Origin: Aquilaria yunnanensis
Taxonomy: Eukaryota; Streptophyta; Magnoliopsida; Malvales; Thymelaeaceae
NCBI GenBank assembly: GCA_039654915.1
Contig: CM077596.1
Coordinates: 50,156,501 to 50,220,500, forward strand
Length of the DNA: 64,000 bases
Direction: 5' to 3'
The notes beneath the pieces were generated by a model. The model was not told the DNA's origin, made no database searches, and saw nothing but the letters and a program-made list of their open reading frames with translations. Shown one piece after another: positions 23,096 through 34,199 of this stretch; the first letter of the stretch is position 1; each line of letters opens with the position of its first letter. The translations under genes were made by a program, and so were the position numbers.

Positions 23096-24499
23096 CTGGT
23101 GGAACTTCAGCCACGTTGTCCTCGGGCTCGTCCACTTCTCGGACTTCCCTGGGAATGTTCTTGCCCTTCCTCCTCCTGCTATCTTCGAGCTCTCGGACTT
23201 AAGTCTGTTCGACCGAAGTTTCTGTGGTGGTATCCAGACTCAGAATCGCCTCGAGAGTAGCAGGATCCAAGGAAGGATCGACATGGGCTGGGGAAGGGGC
23301 AGGCGATTAATCCTACACTTCGACAATATCTTCGGGGAAGGAGGAAAAACATCCGCCTTAGCCTTCTTCGCCTTAGATGGCCCTCCGGTAGTCTTCTTCC
23401 TCTTAGCAGACACTTTCTTTCGCGTCTGCTCCCCCTTCTCGGCCTGACCGAGAAAAAGGGACTTGTAAAAGTCAGCAGATTGATCGCCCATCTTTGCAAA
23501 AGGAAAAGACATCAGTGTAAGTCCAAAAGGAACGCAAGTAAGCAAAACCTGGAGGGTAACTTACTCTCAGCAAAAGCCTCGTACGAGATCTCGCACCGAA
23601 GAAGCATCACCAGCCATGCTTTCTTCCCCAGAAGAACAGGCACGGGCATGTTCGGGTCAGACTTATGTGCGTGAATTACTCCCAGTTCCCGAAGGACCTC
23701 TTCAGTCATGAGGTCCCACTTAATGGGAAAGGGATACAATTAGCGCGGAGGGACCTCGGGGTCCTAGTCGGCAACTGCCCGAATGCGCCTGTCGAATTCG
23801 GCTAACTCGTCAGCCAACCCCAAAGTCAAAAGCTTCCGAGGGTCAGCGACGTCGATCTTAAGTGTCCCCGAAGCCCACCTGGTTAGTACGTAGCTCCAAA
23901 ATTCGGGAACTGACATGAAGAAGAACTTCTTCTACCACCCCCACTAGCTATCCCTATTGTCGAAGGTGAAAGTGAATTTTTTGCTCCCGGACCCTCGGGG
24001 AAGCAAGAAGTAAAAGCCACCCTTCGGGACCGGGCGGAGTTTGTAGTATTGAAGGAAGAAAAGAAAATGGGGTTGTATTTTAAAAACCCCGCACATGCAA
24101 AGAAAATAATTGAAGTAAGAATAAGAATTAGAAGGGAGCTGGTTCACAGCAATTCTGTGAAACTTGTAGAACTCGCATACCATCCGAGGGGGAGGATACC
24201 GAAGACCGGCTTTCAATTGGGCCTGATAAATAGTGATCTCACCCAAATTAGCACTATAGCCATATGAACCCAGGATAGGTAACCTCGAAACGATATGGGA
24301 AGGGAGATAGTATTTTGCTATCCACTTCATCATCTTCTCCAAAGTGGTACAACATGGGTGAGACTCAAGGGGGAGAAAGCTTTTGGGGGTAGGACGTACG
24401 GACATCAGTGAAGTTGGATTCGACATCTCTCGAAAAAGAAGAAAGGCAACCTCAGAAGAATGAAGGGAGAGAACCGAAGGACTTCGGAAGAACAAAATT

Positions 24500-25140
24500 T
24501 TGGAAAAAACAACCTCGGAAGAAAGGAAGAACTATGAAAGAAGAGACCAACCGAAAGTTTTGCCGAAGTCTGGATTCCTGGACGCCGTCGTGAGTGGTTG
24601 CCAAAAATCGCTCCACCGCTAGAACCGCTGCCGGAAAGAGAAAAAAGACGAGAAAAAGCTCTAGAGCAAAACGAAAGCAAAAGAGAAGAGTGTGAATGTC
24701 TGAGGCAAGAGGTGTTTACATAGGCCGAAGGGGGTAAGCGAAACGTCGTCATTATTACTCCTCGAAGGCGAAACGTCGTCTCCTCGAAGGCGAAGAGATG
24801 CAATTAACGCAACCGACATAACCATTCGCCATCCATCAGCGGCCATGTGTCATCCAACACGAGAAACTAGGGCACGCCCCCTGACATCGCGAAAACCCAG
24901 GCACGCCCATCCATAACTGACACGCCTGGTCACAAGACGCGACAGATCACTAACCTGCAGCAGAAAAAGTAAAAATAAAGGGAGTACGCGCCCCTAGATC
25001 GCCAAAGGACTAGGTGATGACACCTCGACCAGGAAGGGACACCTTCGGATAACGAAATGCCTCCTTGAGTAGTATCTTGCTCAGAGTTCGGCAAAATGTC
25101 CTCCGGGAGACCAGAGCCGAAGTATCCACTTCGACTTTTC
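24500..25140 (-). other. Presumed promoter and leader of the antisense gene
   Basis: This lies between the antisense start and the 3' LTR, and contains CGTCGTC-type repeats (GGCGAAACGTCGTC occurs twice, about 24739-24782) and C-rich sequence. No TATA box was convincing. The region must hold the antisense promoter if the gene is transcribed independently. Confidence 0.35.
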
Positions 25141-25152
25141 TAGGGGGGCATG
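25138..25152 (+). other. Polypurine tract region of the Tat element
   Basis: CTAGGGGGGCATG directly precedes the 3' LTR start TGATAGCC. A G-run next to the LTR is the expected plus-strand primer. Confidence 0.65.
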
Positions 25153-25969
25153 TGATAGCCGAAGTGCCTATCACCCTTCAAACCCGTAGGCTCGGGTAAG
25201 GCACTGCTCTCGAAAAGGAAAACACCGACTTCAGAAAGGATGGTATTCGGTCCCCCCCCTCACACCTGACCTCGGTATTTCTTCTTTCCTGCGGACGACA
25301 GTACCAACCTCGGGAATACGGTCCACCATCACCCTTGGTAAGACGACCGAACCACCCTCGGCAGTGATGACTGAACCACCCTCGGCATTGAAGGACGTCC
25401 CCAAATGGGACCACCTTCGGTGAAGATATTCCTAGATTACTGAAGTGATCTCGGGAGATAGTTCTTCTGCTCCGAAGATCTCTCTTCTACCGAAGGGACC
25501 TCGGGAGTTTGGTAGAAACAGTTAAGGAGTCTCTGACACATCCAAGACACGCCGCCTTCGCATGGCCTAGGCTCCTGGATAGGTGGCCTGTGGCGGGCTA
25601 AATGTTCCCCTTCTCCCCGAAGGTACGGATCGCATCTGGCCGAAACACGTGTCATAATCTGGGCCGACCACGTCAGATGGACTTTTACTGTTCACCTCTC
25701 TATAAATATTTGGTAAGCTCCCCAGGTAAGGGGATTGGACTCTAAAAGGAAAACCTCTCCATTTACTACTTACCCTCCGATTCCGAAATACTAACTTGGG
25801 CGTCAGAGGCTCATCCCTGGAAAATCAATTCGGGGACCTCCTAATCCCTGTTTTTTCTGAGCCTTTGCAGTCCTCCTCCCGCCGGACCTCCTTCACCTAG
25901 GCATTCTCTCACCGTCAGTCTTTGCTCCAGGCTCACCATGTTACACAACGATAATGCAGCAGGGCATCA
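25153..25969 (+). repeat. 3' LTR of the Tat element (817 bp)
   Basis: Partner of the 5' LTR, followed by the TCTGT TSD at 25970-25974. Differences from the 5' LTR include point changes and the missing ~24-bp duplication; the many substitutions mean the insertion is not recent. Confidence 0.92.
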
Positions 25970-25974
25970 TCTGT

Positions 25975-28900
25975 GATTAAAGGCGTTGATGACATGTTAT
26001 TTAGGAATATTATAGTCGAATAAAATTTATAAATTGCTTAACTATGAATTTAGGAAGTAGAAATAATTTGTTTTTTATGAAGCAAGTATAAATATAATTA
26101 AATTAAAAAACAATCAATAATTTCTTGAACTCATCTCGGTAGACTTAATAAAGCTTCAAGATAAATATATTGATTAAATTAGGTCGCTTTTTGTGGAATT
26201 CGTAAAGGTTCAATCAATTTGAACAATTATTTTTCATATCTAACCTTAAATCTTACCAAAACAAACTGGATTTTCACTAAAAATTTGTCTGGTTACTAAG
26301 CCTAACAAGAATGATTTCGTGAACATCATTTCTTGTTAGTATTTAGGCAATTTATAAATTTTATTCCCACTATAATTTTCTTTGGTAACATGCCACGAAT
26401 GTCTTCAATAAGAGGGGGGAAACCGAAAAAGTTAGTAAACCATGAAATGATGACAGGTTAGAAACGTGAAACCAAACTAAAACTTATGAAAAAAAAAGGT
26501 AACTTATATATCCATGTTCTGATAATTGAAGGACAAAACTGGGGTTTTTCCAAGAATTTCCTGAGACCCTTCGCAGGCGCCAGAAAACAGAGCAGCCATG
26601 AGAACTTGTCGAAGGCAATGACAGGAATGAGAACTCTTGTACAAAACCTCGGGCAGGCAAAACCGGCGGTGGCACAAGGCGGCGCCGCTGTCAGGGATGG
26701 GTAGATGATGTAAGACCCAAGCCACTCTCTTTTCTCTGGCCGGAAGAACTCGATCGTTGCCCAGGAATTGGGTTAATTAATTTCGGCTTCAACAATTATT
26801 TCTTAAAATGCCTCATTCCCGCATATCATTTTACCAAATTCCATATCAGCAGCAAGCTCAGCTCTTTGTATTTGTCTAACGTCTACAACTAAGGTTATGA
26901 ATATAGTGTAATAAAAGTGACAGTTTGAGGATAAATGATGTAAAACTTTATAGTTCTAGTATGAATAAACAATATCAGTCATAATTTAAGGGCAATTGAT
27001 GCTATTTATCTTTAATCTCTTATATTAACTTGTTCTCATTCTTTTTGAAAATGCCTTATTCAGTCATGGCCCTCAACATAATGGCCAAGTCCTAATTGGA
27101 GAGGTCTGCAGTTTAACATTAGTCTTCTTATTTCCTATTTCCTATATCATTGCACAAACAAGTTTGTTCAGTTGAATTCTGGATTTTGAAAAAACTAATA
27201 TTTCTGTTCCCTTTACCTACAATAGTATTAGCTCATTTCCTTGTGAAATTGTAATGATATTTATGAGTACAAAAAAAAAAAGTTTCTTATTTATGCAGTT
27301 CTCAAGTCTTTTAACTAGGATCATACATGATATCTGTTGATGCTGGTTTAAAAAGCATCTCATTTTGGTTCTTTTATGGAATGTAATTCCTTAAAGCAAA
27401 GATAAATGTCATGACAACATTAGTTTAGTGGATAACCAACAATCTTCTAGTATGCATGTAAGCTAAAGAAAAATATATAGAAACAAAAAAAACTATTTTC
27501 TTCATCAATTTGGGCATGAAAACCACATAATTATGGTGGCTGGTAGCCGTCTTCCTTTTTCTTTTTCCTTTTTTTATTTACCCTATAAAAACACTGTTGG
27601 GAACTTTTGCTAGCTTTAATAAAAATCGTTAACAAAAGGAACAAAAGATTAAGGACCCAGTGGACAGAATTTCAAGACCAGGGACCAAAACAAACAAAAG
27701 TTAAAAATTTAGGGACCATAACATGATACGAGGTGGAGAAATCAAGACGTGTTAAAGACGTAAAGTACATTGCTGTTCGCTGACGAGTCGCCACATGTGG
27801 GACCTGCCTTTTCGTTTTTTCAGAACAAAAAGAATAACTTCCTAGGCGAGCGTAGCATCAAGCGCCAGAATTTAAGACTCAGGTTTGTAGCGTGTATCAC
27901 AGACGCGCGTGGAATTAGGTAGATTCTGAGTCAGAATTCCCGGTTTTGTGGAACACTTGCAGAGTGGTTTTGGTCGTCTGTGGGCGCTGTTTGGTACGGA
28001 GCCTCCGGTTTTCACCCTCCCACCGAAAGGCGTCAGCCGGCAAAATCTGGGTACAGGTGCAGCGAGTCAGCTCAGCTCCACCAAAATCCATGCTTATCCT
28101 AAAAACATGGAGCCCAAAACAAGGCTGGGTCCTCTCCCATGTCCTTTCTTTGACTTTCTCACTCCAGACTATCAACGTTAATTTAACTGGTTAGGAATCA
28201 CATCTTTCATTTCAATGTATATTTCGATTAATTACTTCTATTAACAGTATTTATGCCAGAGCATCTTGATTTAATGGTTAAGATGTGAATGATACCTATA
28301 GATGTTAGATATTCAAACTCCACCTCTGCCATTTTTTTCTTAAATATTGGCAACTTCCCGAATCTTTAAAAAGTAGATATTTTATTTATTTTTAAATATA
28401 TAGATGTTTTTGAATAACAAATTTTTTTTATTACAATAGAAATAAGGTCCTACCCACTGAAATAAGGCATTGGGCTTGTGTTTATAAACAATTAAATAAG
28501 CTTTACTCAATACAACTCGATTACAAGTAGTAAGTTCGTGATTATTAGAATATCAAAGATTTTATATAAAAAAAATTAATAGTCTTTTATTGGTAGATTA
28601 CTGGTAGACATAGACTCAGTTGATGGCGTTTCCTTCTTATTCTCATCTTCTTCCAGTTTTTCAACCTTCTCATTCCTTGCTTAAGCCCTTCTTCTCTTGG
28701 TTGTTTCCAAAACTGTGTACCCAATCGAGTGCATACTCACATGTTTAATACAAGACTCTTCAAAAAGCATTAGAGACTCTATTAAATATATATCACTTTC
28801 AGAGAAAAAAAATGACTCTCTAGCACATCCTTATTGTATCCAGTGGTGGAGGCAGGTTTTTAGGCTTAAGGGGCTAGGCAAATGCAAGACTAGCAATAGT

Positions 28901-29411
28901 CAAAACTTAAGAGAAAAAATTTATTTGAACAATTATTTATAAAATTAACTTTTATAAAAAATTATTTAAAACGTTTACTTTTTGTAGTAAATTCATCTCT
29001 AAGTTCTCAACTATTGTATATTTATCTCAATTTGGTCATTAACAACATTAACTGTTGGTGAAAGGAGGAATTTACAATACCAGATAATGATTTTGGACAA
29101 ATATGCAATAGTTGAGAGGTTGATGACACAACTTATAATGAAAAGTAAAGATTTATGATTGCTGGCGCAATTTACCCTTTTAATATTCTTCACCAACTAT
29201 ACGTGGCTTCACCACTGATTGTATTCGATACATTTCATACAAGAAAATGTCTAGTAGTTCCTCTTATAAATTCTAACATCTTTATTATTCATATCAATTA
29301 GTTCATGATCTTTTTTTCTTTAATGTTTATTATGAAAAATATAATTTTTATATAAAAATGGTATATTAAATATTATTTTTTGTAATAAATTTTACGAATT
29401 TTTTTTTTGTA
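25975..29411. other. Intergenic DNA with two GC-richer islands
   Basis: Mostly AT-rich. Two islands (about 26520-26760 and 27885-28170) are GC-richer, with 70-85 codon open frames on both strands but no recognised family. The first contains GGCGGCGCCGCTGTC; the second contains GACGCGCGTGG and CACCGAAAGGCGTCAGCC. They could be decayed exons or regulatory DNA. Nothing else is supported. Confidence 0.35.
28255..28340 (+). mobile_element. Possible tRNA-derived SINE head
   Basis: TTAATGGTTAAGATGTGAA followed ~30 bases later by TATTCAAACTCC resembles RNA polymerase III A and B boxes, and a T/A-rich tail follows. There is no clear TSD, so this is weak. Confidence 0.28.
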
Positions 29412-29780
29412 CTCTCTCTATCCCATAAAGGATAATGCATTTATCTAGAAACGGATACTGAGGTGTGTGTGTAGTTTATGATATTTTTGTCACTTTTTCC
29501 ACTGAAACTAAAATTAAAAAGATCATTTTTTGGTTATGTATAGTGAGTTTAAATGATGATTAAAAGAAGAAATTTTTTTTTAGGGTTTTGTGTAGTGAAA
29601 GTTTTAGTAAAGATTAAAAAATACTCTTAAAATATTTTTTTTGAGTTTTATGCGGTGAGAGTTTAAACGAGAATAGTAAGACAAATTGAATGTTAAAAAC
29701 TTTTCAAAAGAGGAAATGATTCAAACTTTTTAGGATGACTGAAAAAATAATATGCTTTATCCTTTTTTGGATAGAAAGGA
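29412..29780. mobile_element. Stowaway-like MITE
   Basis: Left TA/CTCTCTCTATCCCATAAAGG and right GGATAGAAAGGA/TA are imperfect inverted ends with TA flanks. The inside (AGTTTTAGTAAAGATTAAAA) is shared with the copy at 10223-10595. Confidence 0.65.
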
Positions 29781-30134
29781 TATAAGTTAACATAAATATC
29801 TTAAAATCAAACTAAAATGGCTAACTAAACTGAGAGAGGGATTATATTTTGATAACAGAAGCTTCTGCTTACTCGATCCACACATAGCTAAATGACCCAT
29901 TAGCTTGCCCAAACCCGCACCCAACTCAAGCTGACATAAAACAAACTCCAATTATCTACCCACTTTGAAGTAGTGAAAAAACGTATAAATGAGGGGAATT
30001 GATGGAGGAATAATTCTCCTTCTCCCTCTATTTCCTTTTCAAACAATTGAGTCATGATAATTTTCCCTTCATCCCCTCCCCTATCCCCCCATCCAAACCG
30101 AGTGCTAGAGAGTAGACCTCCACCCCATGCCCTT

Positions 30135-30308
30135 TGTTGAGGATGCAAGTGACTTATCCCATATGGTTGGTAAATCTCTCAAGTGAGATACATATATATG
30201 GTTGTGGTCTCTTGTCCCAATAGCTTAAGCTTTTGGGAACATGTGTGAGGCCATGATCGTATGTTGTATCTCGCTTGATGGATCTCCCGGTTAAGACCTC
30301 CCCTAACA
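30135..30308 (+). repeat. 5' LTR of the TRIM
   Basis: 174 bp, TG...CA termini, near-identical to 30586-30759. Confidence 0.93.
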
Positions 30309-30310
30309 AG

Positions 30311-30322
30311 TGGTATCAGAGC
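30311..30322 (+). other. TRIM primer-binding site
   Basis: TGGTATCAGAGC, two bases after the LTR, complements the 3' end of initiator tRNA-Met. Confidence 0.92.
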
Positions 30323-30585
30323 CGATGGTTCGGCTGGGAAACGACGCTGGTGCTGCTGGAGTCCGATACTCGTTTGACGATGCAAAGTGTTGAGAATCAT
30401 GTGCTACTCCACCCACATGATTTGCCAAGAGCGTTTGTGACTCCCACGATGGGACGACGTGAGGAGAGTTTGCTCTTGATGTGTGTGCTCGTAGTTGAGT
30501 ATGCTCCTGGTGCGTCGAGGCTTTCGCTCAAGGGAAAGTATGGTGACCATGTTTGCCTTAGGGAAGTCACTTTCAAGGGGGAGAT

Positions 30586-30759
30586 TGTTGAGGATGCAAG
30601 TGACTTATCCCACATGGTTGGTAAATCTCCCAAGTGAGATACATATATATGGTTGTGGTCTCTTGTTCCAATAGCTTAAGCTTTTGGGAACATGTGTGAG
30701 GCCATGATCGTATGTTGTATCTCGCTTGATGGATCTCCCGGTTAAGATCTCCCCTAACA
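30586..30759 (+). repeat. 3' LTR of the TRIM
   Basis: 174 bp copy of 30135-30308; the CCCTT TSD follows. Confidence 0.93.
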
Positions 30760-30764
30760 CCCTT

Positions 30765-31681
30765 CGCATGCATCAAAATTGGAATTCTGCCGCAAACGGT
30801 TCCACTTAAGTTTCAAAGCTATCGAGCCATCATAACTCCTAAGTTGTGAACAGTTAAAAGCTTATTGGACATATCAATATAGACTCAAATGCGGGTTGGC
30901 AATTAACTTGTTGTCTTCTAATAAAGAAAAGCGTGTCGAGGCATGTGTAATAATGAATCAATCTCTCATCAAAGAGAACGATTCTTTTGAAATTGAGAAA
31001 TTTTTAGTACTATAAAAATTGTTTTGAAATTTGGAAAATATATATTTTTTATTTTTTGTACAATTAAACTATTACAAAAATAGGTTTTAATGATAGAGTT
31101 TTTCTTTAATATACACAAATGAAAGTAATAGTTCCATAAAAAAATGAATCTAATAATTTTTTTATTATATAATTAATACACTTATGAATGTAATTTTTAT
31201 GCCACCATTGTGATACCTTGATTCTATATCAAGTGAGGCAATACTAATTGTTTAAACCTATGATATTAATTCCTATAAAATCGTTCAGAAGATAGAATTG
31301 GAAGCGGTACCCCATAGGCCCATACACGCTTCCATCGACATGACATGTCTACATTAATTGCCCAATTCGGACTCTTAATATCTTGATTTGTACATGGAAA
31401 CAAAAATCGGAAACAACCAAAATTTTGACCTATTGATTAAGACTTGCAGCTGTTAGGAGATTCATGCTTCAATCCAACTCATCTTTTGTTCTCTTTCTAA
31501 TGTGAAAAAAAATCAAGACTTTGGAATCATTTTCTAAGGTAGAATTGGAGGATTATTGATAAATGTTTATATACACAAACTAAAGTAAAAGAGAGTGAGG
31601 AGGAGGTGAAAGGTGGTGCGAGGTGGTGCTAAAATGGCAATTTTCGTCCTTTAGATTTTTTATTCGTGGCATGGGAAACTT
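30765..31681. other. AT-rich intergenic DNA
   Basis: No gene recognised. TGATTAAGACTTGCAGC ... GCTTCAATCC near 31430-31475 weakly resembles SINE A/B boxes but has no other support. Confidence 0.4.
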
Positions 31682-31684
31682 TTA

Positions 31685-32027
31685 GGGCCAATTCGTTTTG
31701 TCTAAAGTCAACTAACTTTTTTTAACTTTTTCATCTTTTTTATGTGAAACCAATTTCATTTGAAAGTCAATGTTATGTAGATGCAATAATCAATTTGAAA
31801 GTAAATTTTTAGGATGTTGTTAAATTTTTATGAATTTTTCTTTTTTAAGACTTGAAACTAGAAAAATTCATAAAAATTTAGTAAGATTATAAAAATTATA
31901 TTTTCAATTGATTATTGTAGCTACATAATATTGAATTTTAATTAAAATTAATTTCAAGTAAAAAAGATGTAAAAATAAGAAAAAATTATTTTGTAGTCAA
32001 TTGACTAAAGTTAAAACGAATTGGGTG
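31685..32027. mobile_element. Tourist-like foldback MITE (PIF/Harbinger), TSD TTA
   Basis: Left end GGGCCAATTCGTTTT and right end AAAACGAATTGGGTG are inverted copies, flanked by TTA at 31682-31684 and 32028-32030. Almost the whole 343 bp folds back on itself (AAAATTCATAAAAATTTA against TAAATTTTTATGAATTTTT). A related copy is at about 47604-47983. Confidence 0.8.
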
Positions 32028-32030
32028 TTA

Positions 32031-33693
32031 GATTTGATATGTAGCAGCTACATCCAATCTTGCATGAAAAGACAAGTGGCATGATTTGGTTGGCCTATTT
32101 CAGCTGACATCCTTACACATGTGGTTCTGTTGCGTTGAAACCTTTGATCCTTTACATATTGCATTTGTATCCTTAAGTAAAACTGCAGTGTTGCGACCTT
32201 TTTTTTACTGCTATTTTTTTTGTTGAGGAGTTTGGGTATTAGTATTGTAGATTAGAAACTTATATCCACTGTAGGTAATTTATTTTCATATATATATATA
32301 TATTTTGGAATTTGATATGAGTTCATATATTACGGGAAAAACATTAGGGTGCATGAGTCTAAAGCAATGTCTTTATTGGGTTAATTCTACTTTAAGGTAT
32401 TCATAAATTTCTTTATTTGCGATTAAGGCTAGAAGTTTTGGAAATGAACAATTTACTATACTTGCCAACATGGATTGGAAGTCACTGGCATTGCATCGGA
32501 ATACTATGATCTTAGTATATATAGAGAGATTCAGGGAGAGGCAGATCAATGTGGAAAAGTAGAGCTCTCCAATTCAAAACAAGGGAAACAACAAAGAGAT
32601 CCCAACAAAAAAAAATAAAGGAAATTTTCATACCTGAAAAAAAGCTCAAACATTTGCACATCACTAGAAATGAAAGAGAAAAAAATAAAATCAATGGTAG
32701 TTGAGTTATTGATGCGTCATTATCTTCCACAGCAAAACTTTCTTGGGCTACAGCGTTTGTCTCGAAGAAGAGCCAATCGCTCTGGTTTGCTTTGTTAGTG
32801 CTTTTTTCTGTTTTGACCCAGAAAACTTTTTTTATATTTTTCAATACCAATATTTGAACAACAAATCAAACAACGTTTGTAAAACCCTCTTACTTTTATT
32901 CTTGGTTTTATTTCATCCAAATACCTGAAAACTTGCAACACCCCAAAAACATCTAGCACATGTCACTCTCTTCTTTCCATGTGACCCCACCCCTGCCTAA
33001 CACTTTGCTTCCTTTGCAAAATTACAAAAATAATCCTTTAACGTTATAATTCTGAAAATTTAAGCCCCAAATTTTTAATGTTTTCTTATTACAAATTCAA
33101 AGAGACTAAAACTACCTTTTACTGTTAATGTATATCATATCAGTGTTTTTTTTCCACAAATTGCCAATCATATATTAATTAATTTCATGTTATTCAATCC
33201 TTGAACTCTTATTATCAGTTATGTATATCTAAAAATTTTTATGTTATAACCACTTAAACACTAACTTATTTATTGCAACTAATATCCACTATTTAACAAA
33301 ATTACTCAACTACACCCATGGCAAGGCGTACGTGGGATTGTGGCTAGTTGATGATTATTCTTAAATATGGTGATTATTTGCTCAATTTGTATGGCAATTG
33401 AAATATTACACTTTAAGAAGCTTGAAAATTATTATTATTATTTTTTTGCAAAATAGTAAGTACTTTATATTTTTTTTAAATTTTCTATTGGTTAAGTAAA
33501 AAAATTTATAAAAATTAACTATTTTTGTGACAATATATTATTTAAGAAATTATAAAGAAAATAAATATTTAACTTTTAAATAACATTAGTTCTAAATAAA
33601 AAAAAGTAAAATTAAAAATAATTGGTGATTAACTAAGTCAATTGTAACATAAGTGCTTTAAATATCGACCATTTATTACTCATAAAAAATAGA
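32031..33693. other. AT-rich intergenic DNA upstream of the CLE-like gene
   Basis: Contains a short (TA)n run near 32290 and no recognised gene. Promoter elements for the CLE-like gene must lie at its right end, but no TATA box is distinctive. Confidence 0.45.
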
Positions 33694-33993
33694 ATGGAAC
33701 CACTGAGGATAAGGTCGAACCCAGCACTGGCTCTGCTCATGCTTTCCACTTCTTGGAGCCCTTGCTTGGGGCGCAAGTCTACTCAACTTAACCACCAGAA
33801 TGAGAGGCTAGTCGGGTCAGCAGAAAACCCCCAACATTCGCCCCAGCCACCGCCACCGGCTCTGCCCTTTTACGGGATTATAAAGAGGTTGATTCCTGGT
33901 GTTCCGAACCCTTTGCACAATTATGTACGACGTCCACAGCACAGGCCTTATCGCCATCGTCAAGGCTTTAGAGAGTATCGGCACCAACAATAG
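33694..33993 (+). CDS. CLE-family peptide precursor-like, 99 aa, atypical
   Basis: A single-exon ATG frame. Residues near 10-26 (NPALALLMLSTSWSPCLG) could be a weak signal peptide, and a variable Pro-rich part follows. YGIIKRLIPGVPNPLHN then aligns with the end of CLE9/10-type precursors, where YGVDKRLVPSGPNPLHN is usual. The putative 12-residue peptide is RLIPGVPNPLHN. Matching CLE positions are Arg1, Pro4, Pro7, Asn8, Pro9, Leu10, His11 and Asn12; position 6, normally Gly, is Val. CLE9/10 precursors stop right after Asn12. Here a TAT codon follows and the frame runs 23 more residues (YVRRPQHRPYRHRQ...), as if a stop was lost. CLE peptides are secreted signals for receptor-like kinases in meristems, vasculature and stomata. 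It could be a functional variant or a decaying paralogue. Confidence 0.68.
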   Translation: MEPLRIRSNPALALLMLSTSWSPCLGRKSTQLNHQNERLVGSAENPQHSPQPPPPALPFYGIIKRLIPGVPNPLHNYVRRPQHRPYRHRQGFREYRHQQ

Positions 33994-34199
33994 ACGAATT
34001 GAAGAGAAATTTGCTTTGAAGAAAAATAAAATATTTTTCTCCAATACATGTACTAGAATTTGTATCGAATACCTGGTAAGGGATGGAGGCCAAAATAAAT
34101 AAATAAATAAACCCTACGATTAATTTTTTTTTTTATTCCCAATAAATCTGTTTCCTATATGTATACAAGACAAATTTGTTTGCTTCTAAATTGATATAA

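Larger units (their letters stand above)
21932..24495 (-). pseudogene. Antisense additional ORF of the Tat element (Transposase_28-like), with introns
   Basis: On the minus strand, opposite to gag-pol. Exon 1 (24495 or 24426 to about 23513) resembles the plant 'putative gypsy type transposon' domain (Transposase_28, PF04195): PSHIVSRLPILGSYGYSANL, then GLRYPPPRMVCEFY, then KPVPKGG-type and FYFLLPRG segments. The frame is interrupted by TAG/TAA at 23944, about 23934, 23764 and 23740. Later exons give Lys-rich and acidic linkers (KKTTGGPSKAKKAKAD), a middle part (GEWLRDDVLTELRRDLAED), and a Leu/Glu/Lys coiled coil (LRAELRESKKKLLF, ALNADLQAEVELLRNEAKN) ending at 21932. Introns at about 23512-23546, 23095-23027 and 22715-22631 have GT-AG ends, the last two keeping the frame exactly. 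Known in Tat elements as an additional ORF; its function is unknown. Confidence 0.8.
15184..25969 (+). mobile_element. Ty3/gypsy LTR retrotransposon, Tat lineage, complete but inactivated
   Basis: The element is 10.8 kb between two similar LTRs (15184-16024 and 25153-25969). Both begin TGATAGCCGAAGTGCC and end GGGCATCA, and TCTGT lies directly outside at 15179-15183 and 25970-25974, a perfect 5-bp TSD. Internal order is primer site, gag, protease, reverse transcriptase, Ty3-type RNase H, a second RNase H, integrase, and then an antisense gene before the polypurine tract. RNase H before integrase places it in Ty3/gypsy. The second RNase H and the extra antisense ORF are known traits of the plant Tat clade. 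All frames carry stops or frameshifts, so the copy is not autonomous. The nearest group is probably the RIRE2/Retand-like branch, which is an inference. Confidence 0.93.
30135..30759 (+). mobile_element. TRIM (terminal-repeat retrotransposon in miniature), 625 bp
   Basis: Two 174-bp LTRs (30135-30308 and 30586-30759) start TGTTGAGGATGCAAGTG and end CTCCCCTAACA, with only about four differences visible. AGTGGTATCAGAGCC follows the 5' LTR, a primer site for initiator methionine tRNA, and AAGGGGGAGAT precedes the 3' LTR as polypurine tract. A perfect TSD CCCTT flanks the element (30130-30134 and 30760-30764). The 277-bp inside codes for nothing. These are the defining traits of plant TRIMs, which move with enzymes from other elements. 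Confidence 0.95.

Noticed and set aside
21932..24495. Antisense ORF as a wholly new system
   Set aside because: Additional antisense ORFs with a Transposase_28-like domain are already known from plant Tat elements; only its function and splicing here are open.
28697..28942. 81-aa frame, and the MAFPSYSHLLP-type start at 28624
   Set aside because: Both are short, in AT-rich DNA, with no recognised domain or splice extension.
30275..30637. 120-aa frame across the TRIM
   Set aside because: It runs from the LTR through the primer site into the second LTR; TRIMs are non-coding and the frame arises from the repeat.
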